A stretch of DNA of 64,000 bases from NCBI RefSeq assembly GCF_006716185.1, contig NZ_VFOP01000001.1, positions 2,728,001-2,792,000 of the forward strand. Reading direction: 5' to 3'. Made by a program: the position numbers and the translations under genes. Below are positions 34,865 to 43,727 of this stretch, in pieces; the stretch's first letter is position 1, and each line of letters starts with the position of its first letter. The DNA comes from Ornithinicoccus hortensis. Lineage in GTDB: Bacteria > Actinomycetota > Actinomycetes > Actinomycetales > Dermatophilaceae. A model generated the notes under the pieces. The model made no database searches. It saw nothing but the letters and a program-made list of their open reading frames with translations, and was not told the DNA's origin.

Positions 34865-35222
34865 GGTGCGGCAGCAGTTCGTAGCCGGGGTTGAACATGG
34901 TGGCCTGGTCGTCCACCTCGGTGACCCGGCCCCAGACGGTCAGGTAGGCGCCCGGGCGGATGCCGTCGATGCTGCGCCGCCCCAACCAGGCCAACCGCAG
35001 CACGCCCGTGCCGTCGTACAGCTCCACCTCGAGCCGGGGTGGGCTCTGCGCGGGCTGGACGGCCAGGCTGTGCACCGCCCCGGTGACCCGGGCGGTCTGC
35101 CGCGGCACCAGGTCGGCGATGCGGGTGCAGCCGGTGCGCGCACAGGCGCGGGCCAGGTCGTCGGCCTCCTGCTGGGCCTGGTCCTGACCCAGCCGGTCCA
35201 GCACCCGGGAGATCATGTTCAT
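34857..35222 (-). CDS. OB-fold nucleic-acid-binding domain protein
   Basis: 121 aa. A short helical N-terminus (RVLDRLGQDQAQQEADDLAR) leads into an OB-fold beta barrel (ARVTGAVHSLAVQP, LEVELYDGTGVLRLAWLGRR, GAYLTVWGRVTEVD). Equivalent to Rv2694c. It resembles RecG-wedge-like OB folds; no partner is established. The start overlaps the DUF3710 stop as ATGA and the 3' end overlaps DUF3159, indicating tight co-translation. Confidence 0.8.
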   Translation of the reverse strand: MNMISRVLDRLGQDQAQQEADDLARACARTGCTRIADLVPRQTARVTGAVHSLAVQPAQSPPRLEVELYDGTGVLRLAWLGRRSIDGIRPGAYLTVWGRVTEVDDQATMFNPGYELLPHHV

Positions 35223-35971
35223 TGCTGCTCGTCCGGCTCCGCCCCGGGCAGGTCGGCGGCCCGCTGGGAGGCCTGCGCCGTCTTGGCGGCCTTGGCCGCG
35301 GCGGCGCGCCTGTTCATCTCCTCGACGAACTCGGCGGGCGGGCTCAGGTGCAACACCTCACGGGGCGGACGGGGCTCCTCACCCCGGTCGACCACGACGA
35401 GCCGGACGAAGGTCTGGATGGCGGGCAGCGCCTGCGGGCTGGTGGCCGCGGGGCCGTTGATCACCGCGCGCAGGAACCAGCGCGGCCCGTCGACCCCCAG
35501 GAAGCGGGCCGGCTGGAGCACCGCCCGGCCGTCGGTGGTGCGGGCCGGCAACTGCGCGACGACCTCCTTGCCGAGCACCCCGTCGACGACCTCGGCCTGG
35601 CCGCCGGCGTTCACCAGTCCCTCGACGATCTGCGGCCGGATCTCGGACCAGACACCGCGCGACTTGGGCGCGGCGAAGGCCTGCAACTGGATCTTGGACT
35701 GCGCGAGGGTGCAGGTCACCCCGACGACCTGGTTGCTCCCCTGCTCCACGTCCAACCGCAGCTCCATGCCCTTGACGGCCGGGATCTTCAACGGCCCCAG
35801 GTCGACCCGGCCGGACAGGTCGGGGCGCTCGCTGATGTCGAACGGCCCGTCGACCGGCCGGTCCCAGTCCCGGTCCACGCCGGGCTGCCCCTCGGGAGCC
35901 GCCGGCGCCTCGTCGACGTCGACCTCCTCGACCTCGTCGGGGGTGCTCTTCTTCCTGCCGAAGATGGCCAA
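35219..35971 (-). CDS. DUF3710 family protein
   Basis: 250 aa. Starts MAIFGRKK, then an acidic linker (STPDEVEEVDVDEAPAAPEG), then the DUF3710 domain (GPFDISERPDLSGRVDLGPL, WFLRAVINGPAAT) and an Ala/Lys-rich tail (RRAAAAKAAKTAQASQRAAD). Equivalent to Rv2696c; role unknown. I chose TTG at 35971 because GAGG stands about six bases upstream and the family begins with this AIFGRK motif. It starts eight bases after the dut stop. Confidence 0.85.
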   Translation of the reverse strand: MAIFGRKKSTPDEVEEVDVDEAPAAPEGQPGVDRDWDRPVDGPFDISERPDLSGRVDLGPLKIPAVKGMELRLDVEQGSNQVVGVTCTLAQSKIQLQAFAAPKSRGVWSEIRPQIVEGLVNAGGQAEVVDGVLGKEVVAQLPARTTDGRAVLQPARFLGVDGPRWFLRAVINGPAATSPQALPAIQTFVRLVVVDRGEEPRPPREVLHLSPPAEFVEEMNRRAAAAKAAKTAQASQRAADLPGAEPDEQQ

Positions 35972-35979
35972 CGGACGCC

Positions 35980-36486
35980 TCAGTTCTTCTCGGTGGTGGA
36001 TGGGGTGGAATCTGTCTCGGGACGCTCCGGGCCGCCGAAGCCGCCGGAGTCCCCGTGCCCGCTCTCGCCGCGGTCGCTGCCCGGCAGGGTCGTCACCTCG
36101 GTGAACCTGACCGGGGTGACCTCCTGGACGACGAGCTGGGCGATCCGGTCGCCGCGCCGCACCACGAACGAGTTCACCGGGTCGCTGTTGTGCAGGTTCA
36201 CCTGGATCTCGCCGCGGTAGCCGGCGTCGACCGTGCCGGGTGCGTTCAGGATGGTGATGCCGTGGCGCGCCGCCAACCCGGACCGGGGGTGGACGAAGGC
36301 GGCGTAGCCGTCGGGCAACGCGATCGCGACGCCGGTCGGCACCAGCGAGCGCTCCCCCGGCGCCAGCTCGCACCCGGCCGCCGCATACAGGTCGACCCCC
36401 GCGTCGCCCGGGTGGGCCCGGTGCGGCACCGGCAACCCCTCGTCGAGCCGGCGCAACAGCACGGGAACAGCAGGTCGGTCAGTCAC
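35980..36486 (-). CDS. dut: dUTP diphosphatase
   Basis: 168 aa trimeric dUTPase. The five motifs are visible: [35 protein letters not shown] (catalytic Asp), [11 protein letters not shown] and a modified Gly-rich motif five (SGGFGG) near the C-terminus. It hydrolyses dUTP to dUMP and pyrophosphate, keeping uracil out of DNA. GTG start; TAGCCT lies eight bases upstream with no ribosome site, suggesting a leaderless transcript. First gene of the operon with DUF3710, OB-fold and DUF3159, as in M. tuberculosis around Rv2697c. Confidence 0.93.
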   Translation of the reverse strand: MTDRPAVPVLLRRLDEGLPVPHRAHPGDAGVDLYAAAGCELAPGERSLVPTGVAIALPDGYAAFVHPRSGLAARHGITILNAPGTVDAGYRGEIQVNLHNSDPVNSFVVRRGDRIAQLVVQEVTPVRFTEVTTLPGSDRGESGHGDSGGFGGPERPETDSTPSTTEKN

Positions 36487-36534
36487 GTGGACCGAGGCTA
36501 CCCGTGTTGCTGGCCGGGTCGGCGATCGCGCAGG

Positions 36535-36834
36535 TCAGGCGGCGCACTCGGTGCACACCGGAAGCCCGCCGACCTCTTTGGCCAGCTGGCTGCGGTGGTG
36601 CACCAGGAAGCACCGCGAGCAGGTGAATTCGTCGCTCTGGCGGGGCAGCACCCGCACCGAGAGCTCCTCGCCGCTCAGGTCGGCGCCGGGCAGCTCGAAA
36701 CCCTCCGCGTGCTCCGTCTCGTCGACGTCGACGCTGGAGGAGGACTTGTCCGCCCGCCGCGCCTTCAACTCCTCCAGCGAGTCCTCGCTGAGGTCGTCGT
36801 CGGTCTTGCGTGGAGCGTCATAGTCAGTCGCCAT
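36535..36834 (-). CDS. DUF4193 family zinc-ribbon-like protein
   Basis: 99 aa, acidic N-terminal half (MATDYDAPRKTDDDLSED) and a C-terminal CxxC...CxxC pair (CSRCFLVHHRSQLAKEV, CTECA) expected to bind zinc. Equivalent to Rv2699c; function unknown though widely conserved in actinobacteria. ATG start behind GGGAGGGAG. It precedes dut by 48 bp. In M. tuberculosis a DUF3093 gene (Rv2698) lies between these two; it is absent here. Confidence 0.85.
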   Translation of the reverse strand: MATDYDAPRKTDDDLSEDSLEELKARRADKSSSSVDVDETEHAEGFELPGADLSGEELSVRVLPRQSDEFTCSRCFLVHHRSQLAKEVGGLPVCTECAA

Positions 36835-37043
36835 GACAGTTCTCCCTCCCTCGGAGATTGTGCCGGACGGACCTGGCGTGGTCCGCGCTCGTGGAACTCG
36901 TAATGGAACCTGGCCTCTTAACGTCGCGGCCACCGATTTTGTGCCCGTTCCCGGTGAACGCGTCGCAGTGATGCGCCGCGATTGTGCCGCATGGTGTGGT
37001 GCGGTGGCTAGGCGGGGGGTCACCGAGCCTGCGACCTGCGGTT
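36835..37043. other. 209-bp gap upstream of the DUF4193 gene
   Basis: No convincing gene. The plus-strand frame across it has no ribosome site or homology. It contains two copies of GCACAATC on the minus strand and the most A+T-rich patch of this block (CACAAAATCGG, ACGTTAAGAGG), so it probably holds the DUF4193 promoter; I could not assign a consensus pair. Rv2700 (cell envelope integrity) occupies this place in M. tuberculosis but is not here. Confidence 0.5.
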
Positions 37044-37931
37044 CTACCGGATCAACGTCCCGAGCGGACCGTGCAGTGCCGGACCGCTGGCGAGCAGCGG
37101 GCCACGACCTCCGGGAGCGTCCAGACCGGTGACCACGCCGCCGGCCTCCCGGACCAGCAGGGCACCCGCCGCCACGTCCCACGCGTGCAGCCCCGCCTCG
37201 TAGTACGCGTCGAAGCGTCCGGCGGCCACCGAGCACAGGTCGAGCGCGGCGCTGCCGATCCGGCGCAGGTCCCTGACCTCCGCCAGGACGCGCAGGGCAA
37301 GTTCGGCCTGGGCCGCGCGCTCGACCCGGTCGTAGGAGAAGCCGGTCCCCACCAGGGCCAGGGACGGGTCGGTCTGCTGCCCCACCTCCAGCGCGATCGC
37401 GCGGGCAGGCCGCTCGCCGGCAGGATGGTACCCCGCGACCTCGCCCATCGGGTGGACGCAGCCGCCCCCGCCCAGGTGTGCCCGGAAGACCTCGTCGACC
37501 CGCGGGTTGCTGACCGCCCCGGCCACCGGGAGCCACCCCCCGGGGACCCTGGGGTCACCGACCACCACGGCGACGGACACGGCATACGCCGGGATGTCGT
37601 AGAGGTAGTTCACGGTGCCGTCGATCGGGTCCACCACCCAGGTCAGCCCCGAGGTGCCGACGGTCAGGCCCTCCTCCTCGCCCAGCACCCCGTCCTCCGG
37701 GCACCGCCGGGCCAGCTCGGCCCGGATGAGGTCCTCGCTGCCGGTGTCCATCGCGGTCACCACGTCCAGCGGGGTGGACTTCGTGGTGGCCACCTGCACC
37801 GTCGCCGGCCGGTCGCCGCGCACGAACCGGCCGGCGCGCACCGCGAGGTCCACGGCCAGCGCCTCCAGGTCCGCCAGCCGGGCCGGGGGCGGCACGTCCC
37901 GGGCGTCCGCCCAGTCAGGGGTGGGGAGCAC
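37044..37931 (-). CDS. suhB: Inositol-monophosphatase family protein (SuhB-like)
   Basis: 295 aa. Motifs: GEEEGL (metal Glu), VVDPIDGTVNYLYDIP (motif A) and AWDVAAGALLVREAGG (motif B). By position it matches Rv2701c suhB of M. tuberculosis. It should dephosphorylate inositol-1-phosphate, feeding phosphatidylinositol and mycothiol synthesis in actinobacteria, although substrate choice is inferred. GTG start three bases after the hemH stop, so it is the third gene of a TRIC-hemH-suhB operon. Confidence 0.85.
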   Translation of the reverse strand: MLPTPDWADARDVPPPARLADLEALAVDLAVRAGRFVRGDRPATVQVATTKSTPLDVVTAMDTGSEDLIRAELARRCPEDGVLGEEEGLTVGTSGLTWVVDPIDGTVNYLYDIPAYAVSVAVVVGDPRVPGGWLPVAGAVSNPRVDEVFRAHLGGGGCVHPMGEVAGYHPAGERPARAIALEVGQQTDPSLALVGTGFSYDRVERAAQAELALRVLAEVRDLRRIGSAALDLCSVAAGRFDAYYEAGLHAWDVAAGALLVREAGGVVTGLDAPGGRGPLLASGPALHGPLGTLIR

Positions 37932-37934
37932 AGG

Positions 37935-39230
37935 TCAGTCCGCTCCGCAGGCGGCCGGCTTGGCCACCCGCAGGTTCGGGCAGCACCCGGGCAGGCACAC
38001 CGACGGCCGGGGCACGGGCACCGGCCAGACCGGTTGCACGACGTCCTCGCCGCGCGCCTCGGCCGCCCGCTCGAGCACGAGGTCGACCAGGCCGGAGACG
38101 AACTCGGGGTCGATGCCGACGGTGGGGACCCGGACCATCTCCAGGCCCAGCTCGTCGCAGGTCTCCCTGGCCTCGGTGTCGAGGTCGAAGACGACCTCCA
38201 TGTGGTCCGACACGAACCCGATGGGCGCCAGGACGACCTGCGTCACGCCCTCGGCGGCCAGGTCCCGCAGGTGGTCGTTCACGTCGGGCTCGAGCCACGG
38301 CTGGGAGGGAGGACCGGAGCGGGAGCAGTAGACCAGGTCGCTGTCCAGGGTGAGGTCCAACGTGGCGTTCACCTCGTCGGTGATGGCCGCGGCCAGGGCC
38401 TGGTGCTGGGCGCTGTAGAGGTTGCCGTCCTCCTCGCCGCCGCCGGACGTGTCGTCCATCCCGTCCGGGATCGAGTGGGTCACGAAGACCAGCGCGGGCT
38501 CCTCACCGGAGCCCTGCAGGAGCTCCCGGACCGCCTCGGTGACGAGCCGGGAGTTCACCGAGGCGAACCCGGGGTGGTTGAAGTACTGGCGCACCTTGTC
38601 GACCCGCAGGCTGCGCCCCTCCCCCGTCAGCTCCTCCAGCGACTCGGCGATGTCCTCGCGGTACTGCCGGCAGGAGGAGTAGGAAGAGTAGGCACTGGTG
38701 GTGATGGCCACGAGGGTGTCGCGCCCCTGCTCGTGGGCGTCGCGCAGCGTGTCGGTCAGGAACGGTTCGGAGTTGCGGTTGCCCCACAGCACCGGCGTGC
38801 TGATGCCGCGCCGGTCGAACTCGGCCTGCAACGCCGCCCGGAGCGCGCGGTTCTGGTCGTTGATCGGGCTCTTGCCGCCGAAGGCCTGGTAGTGCTCGGC
38901 GACCTCCTCCAGGCGCTCGTCCGGGATCCCCCGGCCGCGGGTGACGCGACGCAGGAAGGGCATCACCTCCTCCGGCGCCTCCGGCCCGCCGAAGGAGATC
39001 AGCACGACCGCGTCGTAGGGCTCGGTCTCCGCCGCACGCTCGGCCGCGGGCTCCTCGGCCAGGACCGGTGCCGCCTCGGACTCCGGTGGGAGCGCGGGCT
39101 CCGGCTCCGGCTCCGGCGCCATGGCGGGCTCGGGGGTCAGGGCCGGCTCGGGCGACCGCTCCGGGTCGCGGGGTCGGCTCGGGTCGACGGGTTCGCGCGG
39201 CTCGAGGGGTCCGTCTGGGGGCAGCGTCAT
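37935..39230 (-). CDS. hemH: Ferrochelatase (coproporphyrin III type) with a low-complexity N-terminal extension
   Basis: 431 aa. Residues about 1-65 are a Pro/Glu/Ala-rich extension (repeated EPEPEP and PEPA motifs) not normally present; the chelatase core follows, from AVVLISFGGPEAPEEVMPFL. Catalytic His in FVTHSIPDGMDD and Glu in SDHMEVVFDLDTEA are intact. The C-terminus has four cysteines (CLPGCCPNLRVAKPAAC) like the [2Fe-2S] ligands of actinobacterial enzymes. In these bacteria it inserts iron into coproporphyrin III. ATG start with AGGAG seven bases upstream, overlapping the TRIC stop as TGATG. Confidence 0.92.
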   Translation of the reverse strand: MTLPPDGPLEPREPVDPSRPRDPERSPEPALTPEPAMAPEPEPEPALPPESEAAPVLAEEPAAERAAETEPYDAVVLISFGGPEAPEEVMPFLRRVTRGRGIPDERLEEVAEHYQAFGGKSPINDQNRALRAALQAEFDRRGISTPVLWGNRNSEPFLTDTLRDAHEQGRDTLVAITTSAYSSYSSCRQYREDIAESLEELTGEGRSLRVDKVRQYFNHPGFASVNSRLVTEAVRELLQGSGEEPALVFVTHSIPDGMDDTSGGGEEDGNLYSAQHQALAAAITDEVNATLDLTLDSDLVYCSRSGPPSQPWLEPDVNDHLRDLAAEGVTQVVLAPIGFVSDHMEVVFDLDTEARETCDELGLEMVRVPTVGIDPEFVSGLVDLVLERAAEARGEDVVQPVWPVPVPRPSVCLPGCCPNLRVAKPAACGAD

Positions 39231-39898
39231 CAATGGTCTCCTGTGCGCAGCGCCTGGGGCGCGTTCAGATTGAGGGTTACCGCCACGATGCGGATCACAA
39301 AGACAAGGATGGCTGATCCGTAGAGAACCCACTCGTCGAGGTAGCCCAGATGGTGCGCGAGCACCACGGAGACGGCCCCCACCACGGCGGGAATCGCATA
39401 CAGCTCCCGGCGCAGCACCTCGGGCACCTGGCCGGCCAGCAGGTCCCGGATCAGGCCGCCGCCGACGGCGGAGATGGCGCCGACGATGACCGCGGCCAGC
39501 CCCGGCATACCGAACTGCAGGGCCTTCAGCGATCCGGTCACCGCGAAGGCGGCCAGGCCGACCGCGTCCAGCACGAGCACCATCCGGGTGATCAGTCCCC
39601 GCCGCAGGCCCCGCCGGGGCACGTCCGGGTCCCGCAGGACGCCGTGCAACGCGAAGACGAGGAGCGCGGACAGGGCGGCCGCGGTGATCAACCGCCAGTC
39701 GCTGATCCCGACCGGGGGGATCGCCCCGATCATCACGTCGCGCATCATGCCCCCGCCGAGCCCCGCCATCCAGGCCAGCACGACGATCCCGACGAGGTCG
39801 AGCCCCCGACGGACGGCGACCAGCGCCCCGGACAGCCCGAACACGAACACGCCCACGAGGTCGAGGGAGAGTTGGAGGTCGGGGTTCACATCAACCAT
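39230..39898 (-). CDS. TRIC cation channel family protein (UPF0126)
   Basis: 222 aa, about seven membrane segments formed by two repeated units, each with a GGG-x2-RD signature (GLGGGMMRDVMIG and AVGGGLIRDLLAG). Prokaryotic TRIC proteins form trimeric monovalent-cation channels. The physiological role is unknown. It starts at ATG 39898, seven bases after a TACTGT box, and its stop overlaps the hemH start by one base. First gene of the TRIC-hemH-suhB operon. Confidence 0.88.
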   Translation of the reverse strand: MVDVNPDLQLSLDLVGVFVFGLSGALVAVRRGLDLVGIVVLAWMAGLGGGMMRDVMIGAIPPVGISDWRLITAAALSALLVFALHGVLRDPDVPRRGLRRGLITRMVLVLDAVGLAAFAVTGSLKALQFGMPGLAAVIVGAISAVGGGLIRDLLAGQVPEVLRRELYAIPAVVGAVSVVLAHHLGYLDEWVLYGSAILVFVIRIVAVTLNLNAPQALRTGDH

Positions 39899-39905
39899 GC
39901 TCGGG

Positions 39906-39911
39906 ACAGTA
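39906..39911 (-). promoter_or_regulatory. -10 box of the TRIC-hemH-suhB operon, leaderless type
   Basis: TACTGT on the minus strand, seven bases before the ATG at 39898, with no ribosome site. It lies inside a copy of the GTATGCC motif region. Confidence 0.5.
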
Positions 39912-40064
39912 TGCCTCCCGTGACCGCTGGTCAGCGGCCGAGGTGGCACTCGCTTGCCCCCGCGGCGGCGTGCCCGTTCCCCGCTGGGGCCCGCGGCATG
40001 GCAGAGTCGGACGCCAGGAGACACCCAGGACATACGCAGGACACACGGCACGAGGAGATCCGGC

Positions 40065-41789
40065 ATGCGGGAGTTGCGGTTCGTTGCGGTCCACGAGGAC
40101 GGCGAGCACCTCGTGCTGAACGACCCGGAGGGCGACGGAGGCGAGGGCACGGAGTACCTCCTGGCCGTCGACGAACGTCTCCGGGCGGCACTGCGCCAGC
40201 GGGCCACCGGGAGCCCGACGCGCCCGGAGACGCCGATGAGCCCCCGGGCGATCCAGTCCCTGATCCGGGCCGGGCACACCGCCGAGGAGATCGCGGGCGC
40301 CACCGGCTGGGACGCCACGCGGGTAGCCAGGTTCGAGGGCCCGATCGTGGCCGAACGGGAGCATGTCGCCACCCGGGCCCGGGCCGCCCACGTCCGGGGC
40401 CGCGCGGCCGACGGGGGCATCGCCACCCTGGACAGCCGGGTCGCCGAACGGTTGCAGGCGCGCGGGGTCGAGCCGGAGGACGTCTCGTGGGACGCGACGC
40501 GCCCCGAGGGCGGCCAGTGGACGATCGTCGTCTCCTTCACCGCCGCCAACCGCAGCCGCCAGGCCGCCTGGCGCTACGAGCCGGCGGGCGCCACCGTCGA
40601 GGCGCTCGACGACGAGGCCCGTTGGCTCTCCGAGGACGAGCAGGCCCTCCCCGGCGGCCGCGAGGCCGTGCTGGCCGGCGATGGCGCAGGAGCCGTCGAC
40701 CTGATGGCGACCATGCGGGAACGCAGCCGGGCCCGCGGCCGCCGCTCGAAGAAGGCGACCCCCGCCGCGAAGGACCGCTCCTCGGGATCCGCCACCGACG
40801 ACGGGTCGGCCGACCCGGCCGCACTGCCCTCCGGCGTCACGCCCGCCGACGACGTCCTGCCCCTGGAGGACCTCGACTACGACCCCGCGACCGCCGGGCT
40901 CCCCCCTGCTGCCGGTCGTCCCGACCGTGCGGCCGAGGACGGCTCCGAGGACGACCTCACCGACGACGCGGCCGGCCAGGATGCTGCCGGTGACGAAGGC
41001 CTCGGTACGGATGCCGGTGCCGACGGTTCGGATGTCGATCGTCCCGACACGGATGCCGCCGACGCAGATAGCTCCCACGACGAGGGCTCCGACGAGGATG
41101 AGGCTCCGTCCCCGGCCGAGCGGCTGCTGGGCAGGCGCGGTCGCCGCCGGCGCAACCGCCGGGCGGAGGAGGCTACCCTCGCCGACTTCTTCGGGCCCTC
41201 GGACGAGGAGCAGCAGGCCGACGACGAAGGCCCCACGGACGAGGACTTCTCCGACGGCGAGTTGACGACCGACGAGTTGGCGACCGACGAGTTGGCGACA
41301 GACGAGGAGCCTGACGAGGACCGCGACGACACGCCCGCTGGTGGTCCGGTCGCGGCTGCAGTAACGGTCGAGGCCGGGGCCGCGGCACGCGAGGACGAAC
41401 TGGACGAGGTCGACGTGCTCGACGACGACGCCGAAACCCTCGGCGACGACACCCAGGCGTTCGACGACGAACTGGACCCCTCGGACGAAGACGAGGACCA
41501 GGACGGGGACGAGGAGCGGACAGCCGGCGAGGCCTCGACCGCCTCTGCCGATGTGCCGGTCGACGAACCGGCACCGGCGGATGACGTCTTCGACCTCCCC
41601 GAAGAGCCGTCAGCAGACGGCACATCTGCTGCTGAGCCGCCCGCACCGAGTCCGGAGCCGTCAGCAGACGCCGCACCTGCTGCGGAGCCCTCCGCACCTG
41701 CCGCGGGGTCCACGCCTTCACGGAAGAAGGGTCGCAAGAGCGTCCCGAGCTGGGACGAGATCATGTTCGGAGCCCAGGACCGGCGCTAA
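40065..41789 (+). CDS. sepH: Septation protein SepH (DUF3071)
   Basis: 574 aa. N-terminal DUF3071 domain (about 1-170: RELRFVAVHEDGEHLVLND, MSPRAIQSLIRAGHTAEEIA with helix-turn-helix, PEDVSWDATRPEGGQWTIVV). A very long acidic, probably disordered region follows (about 230-550), and the conserved C-terminal peptide SVPSWDEIMFG ends it. SepH stimulates FtsZ assembly during actinobacterial division. GAGGAG precedes the ATG. The acidic region is longer and more repetitive than I would expect; it contains a 3x15-bp tandem repeat. Confidence 0.85.
   Translation: MRELRFVAVHEDGEHLVLNDPEGDGGEGTEYLLAVDERLRAALRQRATGSPTRPETPMSPRAIQSLIRAGHTAEEIAGATGWDATRVARFEGPIVAEREHVATRARAAHVRGRAADGGIATLDSRVAERLQARGVEPEDVSWDATRPEGGQWTIVVSFTAANRSRQAAWRYEPAGATVEALDDEARWLSEDEQALPGGREAVLAGDGAGAVDLMATMRERSRARGRRSKKATPAAKDRSSGSATDDGSADPAALPSGVTPADDVLPLEDLDYDPATAGLPPAAGRPDRAAEDGSEDDLTDDAAGQDAAGDEGLGTDAGADGSDVDRPDTDAADADSSHDEGSDEDEAPSPAERLLGRRGRRRRNRRAEEATLADFFGPSDEEQQADDEGPTDEDFSDGELTTDELATDELATDEEPDEDRDDTPAGGPVAAAVTVEAGAAAREDELDEVDVLDDDAETLGDDTQAFDDELDPSDEDEDQDGDEERTAGEASTASADVPVDEPAPADDVFDLPEEPSADGTSAAEPPAPSPEPSADAAPAAEPSAPAAGSTPSRKKGRKSVPSWDEIMFGAQDRR
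41256..41300 (+). repeat. 3 x 15-bp tandem repeat in sepH
   Basis: Three near-identical 15-mers of the form GACGAGTTGGCGACC encode GELTT-DELAT-DELAT. The DNA identity exceeds what the protein repeat needs, so recent slippage expansion is likely. Confidence 0.8.
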
Positions 41790-41826
41790 CGCCGCCGCAA
41801 CCACGGTCGACGGGTCGTCCACGCGG

Positions 41827-41858
41827 CGGGTCGGCTACCGCGACGGGTCGGCTACCGC
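41827..41858. repeat. 15-bp direct repeat between convergent genes
   Basis: CGGGTCGGCTACCGC occurs at 41827-41841 and 41844-41858. The second copy includes the stop codon of the MFS gene, so the repeat may mark a small 3'-end duplication. Confidence 0.6.
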
Positions 41859-43717
41859 CCGTCCTCGGGCTCCTGCTCCTGCGCCTCCCACTCAGACGCC
41901 TCCCTCCGCCGGACCGGGCGGGTGGGGTCGTGCCGGTATGGCTGGGTGTCCTCCGCGCGGGGACCGAGGAACTCCTCCCCCTCCGACTCGAGATAGGGGC
42001 GTTGCACCTCCCAGGCCAGGTTCTCCTCCAACCGGGAGTGCCCCACGCCCCCCGCGGACCCACCGTGCTGCGGCCCGTTCCTCCGAGGCCGCACCTCACG
42101 CTCGTAACCACCGCTGCCGGTGGGCTCCGGCCGCTGCCGGGCAGTCGTACCTTCGGCGGCGGCGGTCTCCTCCGGGACGGGTCCCTCCGTGGTCTCCTCA
42201 GCGACGTGCCCCGCAGCGACGCGCCCCTCAGGGGCGGGTGCCCGCGGGGCGGGCTCGACCGGGGCGGCCCGCGGTGCCCTCGCCCGCTTCGTCCGCGCCG
42301 ACGCCCGTCGCTTGGGGCTCCACAGCACGAAGACCAGCCAGAGCACGAGCAGTCCGGCGACGGTCCCCATACCGATCGTGGCGTCGGTGGGCAGGGCCAC
42401 GCCCAGTCCGCCGCCGAGCACCCAGGACAGCTGGATCAGCGTCTCGGAGCGACCGAAGACGCTGGTGCGTCGGTGCTCGGGGACCTGCTCCTGGATCGTG
42501 GCGTCCAACGCCAGCTTGCCGACCTGCTGGCACAGGCCGACCGTGAGGCTCAGGATGACCAGGGTGATCATGCCGAAGTTGATCGCCGTCACGACGGCCA
42601 CCGCCACGTCGACGATCAGCGAGACCCGCACCAGCACGAGGGGTGGGACGGCCTTGAGCAGCGAGCCGATCAGCGTGCCGAGTGCGGACCCGACCCCGAC
42701 CGCGGCCACCACGACGCCGATCAGCAGGGTGAAGTTGTCGCCCCATCCCGGCGGGGGGTCGGTGCGCAGCAGGAAGGCCAGGAAGATGGTCAGGAAGCCT
42801 GAGATCATCCGCAGTCCGCCATTGGCCCGCAGCGCCGTCACCACGTCCGGCGGGACCGACCAGCCACCACCGGAAGCGGTGAAGCCGCTGATCGGGACCG
42901 ACTTCTCACCCTTGACCGAGTCGACCTCCTTGGGCAGCAGGATCGCCAGGATGGTGCCGGTGGCGAAGATCAGGAAGGCGAACCGGAGCGCCCACTCCGC
43001 CCCGAAGGTGGCGGCCCCCACGCCGATCGGGGCGAGGACGGTCGCGCCGACGACCCCGGCCAACGACATCCGCCCGTTGGCCTTGACCAGGTTCATCCCC
43101 CGCGGCAGGAGGCGGGGAGTCGCCGCGGAGCGGGCGATGTTGTAGGCCTTGGAGGCGACCAGGATGGCCAGGGCGGCCGGGAACTGCCACCACGACTCCT
43201 CCTGGATCGAGCTGGCGAGCACCCAGCACAGGAAGGCCCGGACGGCGAACATGGAGCCGATCGCCCACCGCCTGCCGTGCCGGAACCGGTCCAGGAACGG
43301 CCCGATGAACGGGGCGATCAGGCTGAACGGCAGGAGGGTCATCAGCAGGAACAGCGCCACCTGCCCCTTGGCCTCACCGGTCGGCACGGAGAAGAACAGG
43401 CTCCCGGCCAGGGCGACCGCGACCACGGCGTCGCCCCCGTTGTGCAGCAGGTGGACCTCGATCAGCCGGGACAGGCCCGTATCGCCCGCACCGTCGGCGT
43501 GCGTCGCCTTCCGCGCCAGCCGGGCCGTGGCCTTGCTGGCCGCACCGGTGCCGTGCGCCGCCGCCTTCACCCCCTTGCCCAGGCCGTGGCCGACGCGGGC
43601 ACCGACCTCGGCGGCCTTGCTGGTTCGCGGGCGGGCGGAGATCCCCTCGATCGGGGCCCGGTAGCCGGCCGGGGAGGTCTCGTCGCCGGCGAAGTGGTCA
43701 GGGTCCTGGTGGCTCAC
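41852..43717 (-). CDS. MFS-type membrane transporter with disordered tails
   Basis: 621 aa. A 90-residue soluble N-terminus, about 11-12 membrane segments (for example SLIAPFIGPFLDRFRHGRRW, the MFS loop 2-3 region), then a C-terminal tail of about 150 residues rich in Glu, Arg and Pro. Substrate unknown. It begins 10 bases after the thymidine kinase stop, and this pairing suggests one transcript DUF5998-phosphatase-tdk-MFS. The tails are unusual for an MFS carrier and may be contact sites. Confidence 0.8.
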   Translation of the reverse strand: MSHQDPDHFAGDETSPAGYRAPIEGISARPRTSKAAEVGARVGHGLGKGVKAAAHGTGAASKATARLARKATHADGAGDTGLSRLIEVHLLHNGGDAVVAVALAGSLFFSVPTGEAKGQVALFLLMTLLPFSLIAPFIGPFLDRFRHGRRWAIGSMFAVRAFLCWVLASSIQEESWWQFPAALAILVASKAYNIARSAATPRLLPRGMNLVKANGRMSLAGVVGATVLAPIGVGAATFGAEWALRFAFLIFATGTILAILLPKEVDSVKGEKSVPISGFTASGGGWSVPPDVVTALRANGGLRMISGFLTIFLAFLLRTDPPPGWGDNFTLLIGVVVAAVGVGSALGTLIGSLLKAVPPLVLVRVSLIVDVAVAVVTAINFGMITLVILSLTVGLCQQVGKLALDATIQEQVPEHRRTSVFGRSETLIQLSWVLGGGLGVALPTDATIGMGTVAGLLVLWLVFVLWSPKRRASARTKRARAPRAAPVEPAPRAPAPEGRVAAGHVAEETTEGPVPEETAAAEGTTARQRPEPTGSGGYEREVRPRRNGPQHGGSAGGVGHSRLEENLAWEVQRPYLESEGEEFLGPRAEDTQPYRHDPTRPVRRREASEWEAQEQEPEDGR

Positions 43718-43727
43718 GGGTCCTCGC

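Noticed and set aside
36833-37132. Plus-strand 99-codon frame as an Rv2700-like gene
   Set aside because: No signal peptide or LytR_C features, no ribosome site, and its end overlaps suhB.
37935-39230. Frameshift or mis-start at the hemH N-terminus
   Set aside because: The Pro/Glu-rich extension has a good ribosome site (AGGAG) and is coupled to the TRIC stop, so the long N-terminus is probably real.
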